Shown here: one piece after another, positions 41,501-51,650 of the stretch
How positions within the stretch are numbered: position 1 is the first letter of the stretch
Layout of the letters: each line of letters opens with the position of its first letter
Source: Wyeomyia smithii
Taxonomy: Eukaryota; Arthropoda; Insecta; Diptera; Culicidae
Assembly (NCBI RefSeq): GCF_029784165.1
Contig: NC_073695.1
Coordinates: 232,099,916-232,163,915, forward strand
DNA length: 64,000 nucleotides
Direction of reading: 5' to 3'
Program-made: the position numbers and the translations under genes
Notes under the pieces: model-generated
Databases searched by the model: none
Seen by the model: the letters and a program-made list of their open reading frames with translations, nothing else
What the model was told of the DNA's origin: nothing

Positions 41501-42597
41501 TGAAAAGCAACACAAGAGCAACAAAAAAAAGAAAAGCAACAAAAAGTAGCAAAAAAAAACAACAGAATCAATAAATAAAAGGTGAAGATTAACAATGAAA
41601 AACGAAATAGGTAAGGAGTAAAGAGTAAAGAGTAAAGAGTAAAGAGTAGAGAGTAAAGAGTAAAGAGTAAAGAGTAAAGAGTAAAGAGTAAAGAGTAAAG
41701 AGTAAAGAGTAAAGAGTAAAGAGTAAAGAGTAAAGAGTAAAGAGTAAAGAGTAAAGAGTAAAGAGTAAAGAGTAAAGAGTAAAGAGTAAAGAGTAAAGAG
41801 TAAAGAGTAAAGAGTAAAGAGTAAAGAGTAAAGAGTAAAGAGTAAAGAGTAAAGAGTAAAGAGTAAAGAGTAAAGAGTAAAGAGTAAAGAGTAAAGAGTA
41901 AAGAGTAAAGAGTAAAGAGTAAAGAGTAAAGAGTAAAGAGTAAAGAGTAAAGAGTAAAGAGTAAAGAGTAAAGAGTAAAGAGTAAAGAGTAAAGAGTAAA
42001 GAGTAAAGAGTAAAGAGTAAAGAGTAAAGAGTAAAGAGTAAAGAGTAAAGAGTAAAGAGTAAAGAGTAAAGAGTAAAGAGTAAAGAGTAAAGAGTAAAGA
42101 GTAAAGAGTAAAGAGTAAAGAGTAAAGAGTAAAGAGTAAAGAGTAAAGAGTAAAGAGTAAAGAGTAAAGAGTAAAGAGTAAAGAGTAAAGAGTAAAGAGT
42201 AAAGAGTAAAGAGTAAAGAACAGAGAAGGAATATCAATTTTATAAAAGGTCAATCGCCTTATACCTGTATGAAAAAAATATATTCTAGCTTTTCCCGAAC
42301 ACTGCATGAAAGCCAACAAGCACTTATTATCTGCGAGACCATGTTATCATTTCTAAAGAGTCCAAATTAAACTTAGTTATCTCGAAATACGTTTTATTTA
42401 TACTCTTGTCTTGTGTAGAGTTTTAATTTAATACCAACACAAAACGTTTATTACATCGACACAGCAAACCTTCGACACTTTCGTTTTGTTACTCATAGCT
42501 ACGCTCACAAAATACAGTTTGACTAACCTGCCGATAGTGTGTTGGACTGCGGTTTGTTCTTCTGGGTCATTTCAACCCATTCTCCACAGGTGACCAT
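35530..42597 (-). CDS. Sugar transporter 2, Tret1-like (SLC2/MFS), 3 exons, 480 aa
   Basis: Facilitative sugar transporter of the plasma membrane, paralogue of its downstream neighbour. Exons are 42597-42528 (MVTCGEWV...TNTLSA plus one base of Gly), 36962-36766 and 36705-35530. Intron 1 is 5565 bp and intron 2 is 60 bp (GTGAGT). Phases join exactly: 70 + 197 + 1176 nt gives 480 codons plus stop. Landmarks are PIHGGE...IKELRG (132-145), YESPVY (201-206), DRFGRR (320s, loop after TM8), TSEAFNTKKKAAS (381-393) and WLPETTK (444-450). AATAAA follows almost directly after the stop, which is close for a poly(A) signal. The first exon carries a conserved initiator and GATA motif upstream. Intron 1 is filled with low-complexity repeats. 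Substrate (trehalose versus hexose) is inferred only from family. Confidence 0.9.
37130..41605. repeat. About 4.4 kb A-rich quasi-periodic repeat in intron 1 of transporter 2
   Basis: The plus strand is built from short variable words such as AACAGAAAAGC, AACAAAAAAGTAAC and GCAACAGAAA, spaced about every 8-14 bp, with very little T. No fixed unit is maintained. It produces dozens of spurious Phe/Cys/Leu-rich frames on the minus strand. The strand bias is continuous apart from one MITE at 39706-39979. It is absent from the matching intron of copy 3. Confidence 0.9.
39706..39979. mobile_element. 274-bp MITE inside the A-rich intron repeat
   Basis: Terminal inverted repeats of 24 bp (TGAGCCGTTGAG at the left, CTCAACGGCTCA at the right, one mismatch over 24) are flanked by TA at 39704-39705 and 39980-39981. 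A subterminal inverted motif AAAAGTGGTACATG recurs inside at both ends. The interior is unique DNA quite unlike the surrounding low-complexity sequence, so the boundaries are unambiguous. No coding capacity. Confidence 0.88.
41616..42217. repeat. (GAGTAAA) heptanucleotide array, 86 copies
   Basis: 602 bp of exact 7-bp units, with a single visible variant (GAGTAGA, near 41645). Because 7 is not a multiple of 3 and the unit lacks stops on the minus strand, it yields long spurious Leu-Leu-Phe-Thr-Leu-Tyr-Ser frames. It lies about 310 bp inside intron 1 from the first exon of transporter 2. Confidence 0.97.
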
Positions 42598-42960
42598 TAT
42601 GATTCACTTGAGAATTTCGTTTCAGAAGTAATCGGAAGTAACTTGATTTTTTTTCTTTCCCTGTTTCAACAAACAAATGTTTCTCCTATCGTTTCGCGTA
42701 GCAAACTGAACGGGAAAAAGCAGCTCTAGTAGTCGACCTTGCGTGGTCCAGTGGAGTGGCAAATTGTTATCATTACCCAAAACGGGGTTTTCGATGCAGG
42801 GTGGCTAGCACAGGAAACAATAGATTGTCAGGTGGGTCATGATAACACAGTCATTGAATCATATCTTTGCCACTGATAAGCGGTAGAGCTGAGTGCGTTG
42901 ATGCGTCATTAGAGTTTAGTTGGTCAGGTATTAGGCTTCAACAGAATGGAGTAATCATTG
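42598..42960 (-). promoter_or_regulatory. Upstream region of transporter 2, conserved with copy 3
   Basis: The region aligns in blocks with 58439-58736, upstream of copy 3. An arthropod-type initiator TCAGT (minus strand, 42705-42709, in a CCGTTCAGTTT context) lies 112 bp before the start codon. It has a counterpart at 58528-58532. A GATA-factor motif (GATAAG on the plus strand, 42885-42890) is also kept in copy 3 at 58699-58704, in the same GATAAGCGGTAGAG context. No clear TATA box. GATA sites fit gut or fat-body expression, which is inference. Confidence 0.5.
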
Positions 42961-43599
42961 TTTTGACGAGACAAATGGTACGCTTATGAATGAAATATTT
43001 CAATTTCACTCTTTAATTGACAAAAGGGTAGCGGGCTTATATTGGTACTCTACAGTAAATTTCTGACAAAGTTTTTTTCGACATACTCTAAGGGCAATTG
43101 GAGTTCATTGAATGGAGTATAGCATGAGAATTTTTAACACCACAGTGCGAATTTGATTTACCACGAAGAACTCAATTTTCGTTCTTCCCTGCTAAGATTT
43201 GTTATTTGTGCATTAGCGAATGGGAAACAGTTTTGGAAAAATACATTGATTAGCAAACGAGTACTTTTAGACTACATTTCCAACCGATTCCTTCTGAAGG
43301 CACTAACGGGGTACACCGAAGTATCATGAGACTTCCCACTACAAGATTTTCCGTACATTGAGTCCCAGAAGCAATGCATCGATCAAGTGGTGAGATAAGT
43401 ACTCAAACCAGTTAACCCGCCTGCGCTAACAGGCTGAGCAAATATTGGATGTTTCAATTCATGATAGCACTTTACTATGAAGAACGTATTCGCGGAAAGT
43501 GAACACTGATTCAACGTACAGTGTGTATGAAGCTCACTTATAGATACTGTAGTAGGCTCCAGATATGCTATACGGCTTCGTGCAATTTTCAAAATAATA
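42961..43599. other. End of duplicated unit and non-coding spacer
   Basis: Sequence at about 42970-43120 (ATGAATGAAATATTTCAATTTCAC and following) matches 61370-61475, marking the upstream end of the duplicated unit. Nothing else is recognised. Confidence 0.5.
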
Positions 43600-44562
43600 G
43601 GGGAACAATGCACGGATTAAACACAAAATTTTCACGAAATCATTGAACAATAAGCTAAATATGCTTACGTACTCTTATGGAATCGTTTAGCATTGTATAT
43701 TTAGTAAAATTAGCTAGATTTATCCTGAATTTTGTTAAACAAACCATTTTTCACAACGCTTCCATATCCATCTCAAAACTTGAATCACTGTTCAATTATT
43801 CATCTCACGATGCCCCCATACTCATCTCACTGTTAATCATGAATGAATCACATTATCATGAATGAACGTAGCCGCAGCACGTCGTAGTAGGTTACCTAGA
43901 TATCCGCTGTAGTTGTTTACGTGCAAAAATGGTAACCTAGTTAACCACTGCAGTGCTCTCGATTTATATCAATTATGTCGGAATTATTCAACATTTGCAG
44001 TATGATTTTTTCGTATTAACAGAAACTGATTTGGCAACTCTTGATTTTCTTCAACGCAGTGAAAACAGATGAAAATACTTACAGTTGAAATTTAGGAATT
44101 GCAGAAATTCATCTCATATATTTCTGCTAATTCAAGCTTGTTTTAGGAAATTTTAAGTGAACATTCCAAAGATTAAAGTATTCTTAGTGTATCGAGTGAT
44201 TTTGTTTAGTGATTAAAATAAAAAGTGGTCCGCCAGTGATGAAACAAACTTTGGTTGGCTGCTGAACGAGTCCCGTTGTAGCCGTATAGAACGATGCGCG
44301 GATTTTGTTTTCTGAGGTAGGTGATTGAATTAAATAAGTTTTCGAGTGCTGATGCCCGACTATAATATCAAATTTAGTGCATTTAAATGAGTTTTTGAGG
44401 ATTATACCTAATGAGGAATCAAAAGTGACCTAAGAAGAATCCATTCCATGGATTAGCAGATTAGTTTAAAAAGAAAATATGCGTTTTCTCCTGTTTTCAA
44501 TTGTGTTTACATGTTGAATGAGATGAATATACGGGCTGAGATGAATAATGGAGCAGTTCCCC
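43600..44562 (-). mobile_element. 963-bp TA-flanked inverted-repeat element (copy 2, inverted)
   Basis: Reverse-orientation copy of the element at 5073-6038, flanked by TA at 43598-43599 and 44563-44564. The right end GGAGCAGTTCCCC is intact. At the left end GGGGAAC joins directly to the internal CAATGCACGGATTAAACAC block, so about 30 bp of subterminal sequence has been lost there. Internal similarity is high throughout. Non-coding. Confidence 0.85.
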
Positions 44563-44654
44563 TATTAAGATGAACTAGTCAACTAGCTTTGTTTCAAGAT
44601 AATACCAAAATAAAGCGTCAAAAAAGTGAAGATCAAAACTATTCTCGACACCAA

Positions 44655-45160
44655 ACATGAAGCTTTATTCACTATTCCGTGCAATTATTTAGTCGTATAA
44701 CCTTTGTTTCGGATGATACAAACGACCAGCTTTTGACAAGTGCTGATAGGAATTGCACAACTGCGCAAAGGCTGCTTGGATCTTTTCCCATAATTTTTGC
44801 TCATTTTTGACGATTTGCCAGCGGTTCTCGATGGTTATTTAAGTCTGTTGACTGGGTTGGACGCTCTATGATGTCCGCGTGTCTTCCAATATCTGAGCAT
44901 AGTGATACTGCGTCATTATTCTGTCGCGCCAATACAGCGGTTCAACTCCTTGGCCACGTAGAACCTTTTCTATCAGAACTCATCCAGTTGAACTTCGTTT
45001 CATCAGACCACAGCACATTTCGCCAATAACCAATCGAAATGGTCCTCTGTGAGAGCATAGAAACCTGTCAGATGATTTGATTACCGAGACCATGCTCCAC
45101 AAGCCGTTTTGAAATTGTTCGGGAACCCACAAATAAGTTCAGCTCGTCTTTGATTTTTTT
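44655..45160 (-). pseudogene. Tc1-like transposase remnant
   Basis: The minus strand of 45010-44971 reads WSDETKFNWMSSD, the catalytic-region FSDE-K-FN motif of Tc1-family transposases. Further on (about 44880-44700) come a decayed DLNxIEN-like segment (ITIENRWQIVKNEQKLW) and a C-terminal IQAAFAQLCNSYQHL block. Stops and frameshifts occur throughout, and the N-terminal helix-turn-helix region is not recognisable. It might be a relic of an autonomous source for TA elements, though nothing ties it to the MITEs here. Confidence 0.65.
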
Positions 45161-45363
45161 ACAGTGCTGTGAAATAAGCTGCTTTTATTTCAATTCTTTA
45201 ACTGAAATTCACAGATTGACATCTTATAGATTTAACAGTCAGAATAAACAAGTGATTCTATATTTCGTCGCAGCTTTCTTCGACATTACGCTAGAACATC
45301 TGCTTCTTGCATGAACTGTTAACTTTGGCTGTGTCAAACTTTGTTTGGCATGTTGTTATATAA

Positions 45364-47640
45364 ATGCCAGTGCTAGTCGCCACCAGAAATCGTTCGAAAT
45401 TTTTTATAATCGGCGATTTTAACGCTAAACATCGATCATGGAATAATTCTCAAAGTAATTCCAATGGCAAAATTTTATTCAATGATTGTTCTTCAGTATA
45501 CTATTCTATTTTGTCTCCGAATAGTCCTACATGCTTTTCTTCTGTAAGAAACCCATCAACAATTGATTTGGTGCTAACAGATCAAAGTCATGTATGTAGT
45601 GATTTGATCACACATGCTGACTTTGATTCTGACCATCTTCCAATAACTTTTTCTTTATCACATGAATCAGTTTTAAACCCTGTGAGCTCTGTTTTTAATT
45701 ATAACAAGGCTAATTGGGAAAGATACAAAACTCATATTGAGAGAAATTTCAATAATGAGCTTGATTTGCAAAACGAAGTGAATATTGATTCCACTTTGGA
45801 GACATTAAAATGTGCAATTGGTGATGCCAGGAATTATTCTGTTCCAATGGCTCAAGTGAAATTTGATTCACCAATAATTGACGAAAATCTTCAACTTCTG
45901 ATTCGTTTGAAAAATGTCCGCAGACGTCAATATCAACGTTCTCGTGACCCTGTTTTTAAAACTATTCATGAAGATTTACAGAAACAGATTAAACATAGAT
46001 TTACTCTTCTGAGAAATCAAAATTTTGAGACTAAAGTTGAAAAATTGAAACCATATTCAAAACCCTTTTGGAAGCTGTCGAAGATTCTTAAGAAACCTTC
46101 GAAGCCTATTCCAGTTTTAAAAGATGGTGAACGTTTCCTTGTATCCAATGAACAAAAGGCTCAAAGACTTGCTCGGCAGTTTGAGAGTGTTCATAACTCA
46201 AATTTGAATTTTGTGAGTCCAATTGAAAATGAAGTCACACGTCAATTTGATTTAATTTCTTTCCAGAATTTTTTACCCGCAGAAATAATTGAGACTAAAT
46301 TGAATGAGATTAAATCAATTATTAAAAATTTCAAATTTCAAAAATATGAAAGCACCTGGTGACGATGGAATCTTTAATATACTAATCAAACATCTCTCTG
46401 AGAGCATAATGGAATTTTTAGTGAAAATTTTCAATTGCTGCTTCAAAATTGCATATTTTCCCAAATTATGGAAAAATGCAAAAATTACTCCAATTTTAAA
46501 GCCGGATTAGAATCCAGCTGAAGTTTCAAGCTATCGACCAATCAGTTTGCTTTCTTCAATAAGTAAACTGTTTGAGAGAATTATTCTTAACAAAATGATG
46601 TCACACATCAACGAAAATTCAATTTTTGCAAATGAACAGTTTGGATTTCGCCATGGGCATTCCACAACTCATCAATTGCTCAGAGTTACTAATATGATAC
46701 GAGCCAACAAATCTGAAGGTTATTCCACTGGAGCTGCTCTTTTAGACATAGAAAAAGCATTCGACAGTGTTTGACATAAAGGTTTGATTGCGAAATTGCA
46801 AACATTTAATTTTCCAATTTTCCTAATCAAAATTTTGAAAAATTATCTTACTGATCGAACTCTGCAGGTTGTCTATCAGAATTCAAAATCTGATAGATTC
46901 CCTGTCAGAGCAGGTGTGCCTCAAGGTTCTGTCTTGGGCCCAGTCCTGTATAACATATTCACTTCAGATCTTCCTGATTTGCCTCCAGGATGCACAAAAT
47001 CATTGTTCTGCGATGACACAAGCATTTCCGTAAAAAGAAAAAGCCTTCGTGTCATATGCAGTCGATTGCAGAAAAGTTTAGATATTTTTTCTTCCTACTT
47101 GCAAAAGTGGAAAATCTCTCCCAATGCTTCTAAAACTCAAATGATAATTTTTCCGCATAAGCCTAGGGCTCCTTTCCTCAAGCCAAACAATAATCACGTT
47201 GTCAAGATGAATGGGGTTATTTTAAGTTGGTCTGACAAGGTTATGTACTTGGGACTAAATTACGATAAAAAACTTTCAAAGAGCACATTGAGAGTATACA
47301 AGCCAAGTGCATCAAATATACGAGATGTTTTATCCTCTCATTAACAGGAATTCTAAACTTTGTTTAAAGAACAATCTTTTGATTTACAAACAAATTTTCA
47401 GACCAGCAATGCTTTATGCTGTAACGATCTGGTCAAGTTGCTGTTCAACAAGGAAAAAAATGCTCCAAAGGATTCAGAATAAAATTTGAAGCGTCCTCCT
47501 TGGTTTGATACACTGGAGTTATATAGACTTACTGGTGTTGAACCATTAGAAGCTATGTCAAATAAAATTATTAACAATTTTCGACAAAAATCGTTGCAAT
47601 CCTCGATTGCTACGATAAGCTCTTTATAGCCAATAAGTAA
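45364..47640 (+). mobile_element. Dead, 5'-truncated Jockey-clade (Juan-like) retrotransposon
   Basis: The copy begins inside the endonuclease domain (FFIIGDFNAKHRSWNN, then STIDLVLTD and DFDSDHLPITF). It continues into reverse transcriptase: KAPGDDGI, SYRPISLLSSISKLFE, ALLDIEKAFDSV, AGVPQGSVLGPVLYN and SLFCDDTSI. The C-terminal block has FRPAMLYAVTIWSSCC and LQRIQNKI. Lesions include a 7-bp tandem duplication near 46335 that shifts the frame and a TAG at about 46508 replacing a Lys codon. A TGA at about 46772 replaces the Trp after FDSV, and small indels lie near 47265 and 47485. Several lesions are single events and the remaining sequence is well preserved, so the copy is moderately young. 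The catalytic box reads FCDD. Confidence 0.88.
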
Positions 47641-49870
47641 GCAATTAAGTTAGTTGTAAGTTTACTTCTTCTTTTCTGACAAGTAGGTTCAAATCCCTAC
47701 GAATGATAAGTCCTGATTGCGAAAGCAAACAAATCCTAGCAATTAACATTACAAATTTCTAACAGTGTTGAGAAGTCACCATTTGTGATTGGACACACAT
47801 ACTCATTATTTACTAATATTTATCATAAATACTTAAGCTACTAACAAATCCTCTTCTTAAAAAAAAGAAGAGTAAGCGTCCCATTTTTTCGGTAGACTTA
47901 TTCTCGAGTAAATGTCGTTTTAGATGGAAAAAAAACAAGAGCTCAACATTTGTTTTCAGTACAATGTGCACTTTCAAAGAATAAGATAAGTTTTGTAAGT
48001 ATTTAAAATGCAATATTACCGCTGTGAAGAATTTATGATTGGTAGGCAAAAAGTTGACGTTTATAGGCCCCTGCAAACAACCTATTAAACTCGTGGGGGG
48101 AAAAGAGATAGAATGTTCAGTGTTACCAGTGTTACCAGCGTTACTCTGGATGACACGGCACCACTCTAGTTATATACAGTGTATACATTTCGGATGTCTG
48201 CTTGTTGGATGGCGCTTACACGCAGCGTTGCCAACCCTCCAGTTTTTTCTGAATATCTCCGGTTTTTTTTTTTGTCACGCCAGCGAAACAGCTAAAGGTA
48301 AAATATCTCCAGTTTTAAAAAAAATGGTCCAGTTTTATCCAGTTTTCAATTCGTCACCTTATTTATTGAATTTATTCCCCTCAAAAGTATGGTCTTTTCA
48401 ATATTTCGTGCATTCATGCCCTTCAGTTTTCTGGTATCGAATTCCAGTCGAATTTTCAAAATTTCGAGTACACCCAACTTTATACATAGTGACTGTAATC
48501 TACATCACTAAAAATCAAAATAGCAATGCATTGTCTCTTCCATTTTTTTTGTTAGCATGAAATAACGGTGCAATATATGTATATAATTGTTATTTACGCA
48601 ACATTTTTGAACCGAAAATCAAACAAATTTCCGCAGAAGCCTCAAATTTTTATATCCAGTTTTCACCAGTTTTTTTATTTAAACTCTTTCAGTTATTCTT
48701 GAAAAAAGGTCGGCATCGCTGCTCACACGCGTTTTCTTGAACGCGCCATGTACTGAAGTCACAACCTGGGAGGGAGAAACGAATACTACACTCAAAACAG
48801 AGAATACGGACCTGCGTCCTTTTTTGATAGCGTGTAGCAATCTTCTTGTTGTAACGCATGCATGACTCAAACGAAGTTTTTATTAACATCAGGAATGCTG
48901 AATGTGCAAATTCATCTATAAAACACCGTTGTATAAAAGTTTCTTCAGAGTTTTGAGTTTACATATATTTGCGCAGACTTTCTGAAAATGTATACAGGGG
49001 TGTAACCTTTGAGGCAGGTTTTTCAGGGTTTCGTGCAATATCAAAAATTTTACAATCCTACATCTCACTATTTTGTGAAACGAGAATCAACATTCGGCCG
49101 TGATGAATTGTGTTCGAAATAGTAACCAAAGCCTTAAATTCAGAAAAAAACGCATGTTTAACAATTGAAGTTCGCTAACATCATTACTACTTAAAGCTTA
49201 TGAAATTTATTATTTTACGTAAAAATAAGCCAAAAATAAAATAACGACAATGAATAAGAAAACTGTTTGCGAACTGTTTTTATCAAGCAAAGCGATACCG
49301 TTCAGTTATAACAGTACTCTTTACAAAAAAGCGCTTTTTTTCTCTTGGTTCAAATTGACAGTCTGTGACAGCTCATTCTGGTTCATTTTGACACTCACAC
49401 AGCTTCGTATCCGTTTCTCCCTCCCAGGTCACAACCACTCGGCTTGAATGTAAGCCGACCAGGGATACCAAATGTGCAAAATTGTCTGCAAAACGCAGAT
49501 TTTTGGAGTCATTTGCAGTTTCCCCGCGGTTTCTGCAGATTTTTATCAGAGTCTCCTTATTTCTCGCAGATTTTCTTAAAATGTGTGCAGTTTTTTACAG
49601 ACTTCTGCCTGCGCGAGCGAAATTTTTCCGGAACACGGGTAGATGTTTTCAGATTTCAAGCACATTTTTCCGGTTTTACGAGCAGTTGCAGACCTTTTTT
49701 CAAAAATATCTGGCATCTCTGAAGCCGACGCACAGTCCAATAAGGCAAAAAGTGGAATTTAATTTCGTTGCGCCTTTCACCTTCATCCTAGCTTAGTAGT
49801 GTCTTCGGAACAATTGTTTGGATGAATGACCCGCATAATCACAAATCGTCAAAAAGTATGAAAAGTTTAC
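47641..49870. other. Retroposon 3' flank and non-coding DNA with inverted segments
   Basis: The first 200 bp are probably the retroposon 3' UTR. Further on, a short segment at 48758-48785 (CACAACCTGGGAGGGAGAAAC) is repeated inverted at 49410-49436, so 48.7-49.45 kb may be a decayed foldback. Two TTGCCAACCCTCCAG / ACCAGGGATACCAAATG-type patches (about 48230 and 49458) resemble ends of common dipteran repeats. The 173-codon plus frame at 48039-48560 has no recognisable family. Confidence 0.4.
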
Positions 49871-50800
49871 CTATTATCTGTAAAGTACTGAGTATTATCT
49901 GTAAAAGTTACTTTAAAGTTAATTTTTTGCACTTAACTTTTGTTAGCTATATTATACAAGAAAACTTTGTTCTGAAGAAGCATTTGAGCATACAAAACAT
50001 AAGTTCTTGTTCAAAACCACACATCTCCAGGACTTTTCCTTACAAAGTTATAGCACATATCAGCATATTTTTTCGATAACTTTTTTTTTCTTTTTATTAT
50101 TCTCGTTTATTTTCCGTCGGTCTAGTTCCGCCACTGTTGTGGCCAATCACTGACGCCCAGGGAGGCGACTCCACACCCAGGACCCTAACTCACGACCCGT
50201 TTATTAACGGACCGGCGCCAACGGCTTTACTTCCTCATGCGATGGAAGGCGTGATCCCAGAGATTTTTCGCCTCAGAAAATCTCCCGGTGTCGGCTAGGT
50301 TTGAATCTAGACCAGTTGGGTTGGTTGTGAGTGGCTCACGCCACCTCACAACCATCGACACCTATGTCGGCGGTGGGATTCGAACCCAGGCGTCGAGCGT
50401 GGTTGACGGAGACGTTACCAACCACACTAGGCCCCCGCTCTTTCGATAACTTTAACAACGTATAAAATAAAGATTAGATGGATTGGGACAGATGGAACTT
50501 ATAACAGTTCTGAGCACTTGAGCTAAACTTCGATAAAAACTATTAACATCATGATTCTGCTTGCCCCTTTTTACTTTATACGTTCATGAAGTTATCGAAA
50601 AAATAAGCTAGAACATGGTATAACTTTGTTAGGAAAAGTCCTGGAGAAGTGTGGCCTTCAACAAAAACTTGTGTTTTGTACGCCAAAATGCTTCTTTAGA
50701 ACAACGTTTTCTTGTAAAATGTAGCTAACAAAAGTTAGGTGCAAAAAATTAACTTTTAAGTACTTCTACAATAAATACTCTATAACTCTGCACTCAATGA
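49871..50800. repeat. Large foldback (inverted-repeat) element interrupted by a SINE
   Basis: The left arm (about 49890-50083 plus 50454-50470) and the right arm (about 50573-50795) are reverse complements over roughly 200 bp. Matching blocks include AAGTCCTGGAGA / TCTCCAGGACTT, GTTATCGAAAAAAT / ATTTTTTCGATAAC and TAGCTAACAAAAGTTA / TAACTTTTGTTAGCTA. The arms have diverged by perhaps 15-20 percent. The loop is about 100 bp without the SINE. Non-coding. Confidence 0.75.
50084..50440 (-). mobile_element. tRNA-derived SINE with 13-bp target-site duplication
   Basis: On the minus strand the element starts with a tRNA-like promoter. The A box is in GGCCTAGTGTGGTTGGTAAC and the B box is GGTTCGAATCCC (plus-strand 50374-50387). 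It ends in an A-rich tail (AATAATAAAAAGAAAAAAAAA). The 13-bp direct repeat TTTCGATAACTTT flanks it at 50071-50083 and 50441-50453. A second copy enters at the right edge of the window. The family resembles tRNA-related SINEs of Aedes (Feilai type); the exact family was not verified. Confidence 0.9.
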
Positions 50801-51529
50801 ATATAGGAATTTTGTTTGTTCAGCAAAGATTCTAATTTTTGCACGTTCTAAAACTTTGACGAATAAACCATTCCTCTATCTCTTAACACAAAAAGTTAGT
50901 GTTTTTGATATATGGTAACCCACTGTAACAAATGCTCGCCGTACTCTAATATGGGTGGATTCCAAACAAAATTATTAGCCAACCAGAAATCTTCTGAGCA
51001 ACTTTGCTGAAAATCGCAACTCTCTAAATGATGGTATTATTGAGCTAAACCTTCGGAACGCTCAAAACTACATGCACACTAGCACTGCGTTATGGCTTAA
51101 TACCGAACTATACTCTCCTTCAATCATAAGCCCTTGATCTCCTGAGCAACTTTGCTGAAAATTACAATTCTCTAGGTTTCCAGAATCAAAAGATAGAGTT
51201 ACATAAATCTGCCTATTGTAGGTGCTGCTAAACTTTTTTGGGTGTTGCAATATTCGAACTGGGTGTTGCAACACTCAGTAAACTTTAAACTTTAGGATGG
51301 GTAGTGTATCTACATATTTGCACTCGACTTTGTTGCAGACTAAATCGATTTTACCAAAGTTCTAGTTCTATAACGAATTCAGCTAAAACAATATAAAATT
51401 GACACGCCGTCCTTTTCAGGACAAACAAGTCGATTTTTTCTTTCAAACATTGTAGTCTAAAGAAACACTACTCAATATGTTTTGAAAAATTTTTAACTTT
51501 CAATAGATATGATTGTATTAGCCCTATTT
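50801..51529. other. Non-coding spacer with short related segments
   Basis: Two segments sharing TCCTGAGCAACTTTGCTGAAAATTACAA-like sequence (about 50995-51030 and 51140-51175) indicate a diverged local duplication. No gene seen. Confidence 0.4.
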
Positions 51530-51650
51530 GTTTTTAATTAATTCCGAAGTTCGTGCCACATGTGTCACCGGGTAATGTTACCAACCGACTAATTCATGTC
51601 TACCTTGTCAACGCGCTGTTCTGCGAAGGCTCAATTACATATCGTGGATA
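51530..51650 (-). repeat. Relic of the transporter 1 upstream region (edge of the duplicated unit)
   Basis: The sequence ATTCCGAAGTTCGTG...TGTGTCACCGGGTAATGTTACC...CGACTAATTCATGTCTACCTTGTCAACGCGCTGTTC matches 35222-35335, immediately upstream of transporter 1. In the original location the match continues into AAATCGATACTGAT; here it resumes only at about 53787, on the other side of a 2.1-kb insertion. No transporter 1 coding sequence accompanies it. Confidence 0.75.

Noticed and set aside
41616..42217. Possible CRISPR-like or telomere-like array
   Set aside because: Units are directly adjacent with no spacers, and the unit does not match insect TTAGG-type telomeric repeats.
41116..42319. Long frames of Leu-Leu-Phe-Thr-Leu-Tyr-Ser repeats (306 and 373 codons)
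   Set aside because: They arise from the stop-free heptanucleotide array inside an intron of transporter 2.
44655..45160. Tc1-like transposase as the driver of the TA MITEs
   Set aside because: It is broken by stops and shares no termini with any MITE in the window; linkage would be speculation.
48039..48560. 173-codon frame
   Set aside because: No recognisable domain; overlaps dispersed repeat-like sequence (TTGCCAACCCTCCAG type).
50372..50440. tRNA gene suggested by A and B boxes
   Set aside because: Flanking target duplication, A-rich tail and a second copy at 63.9 kb show it is the head of a SINE.
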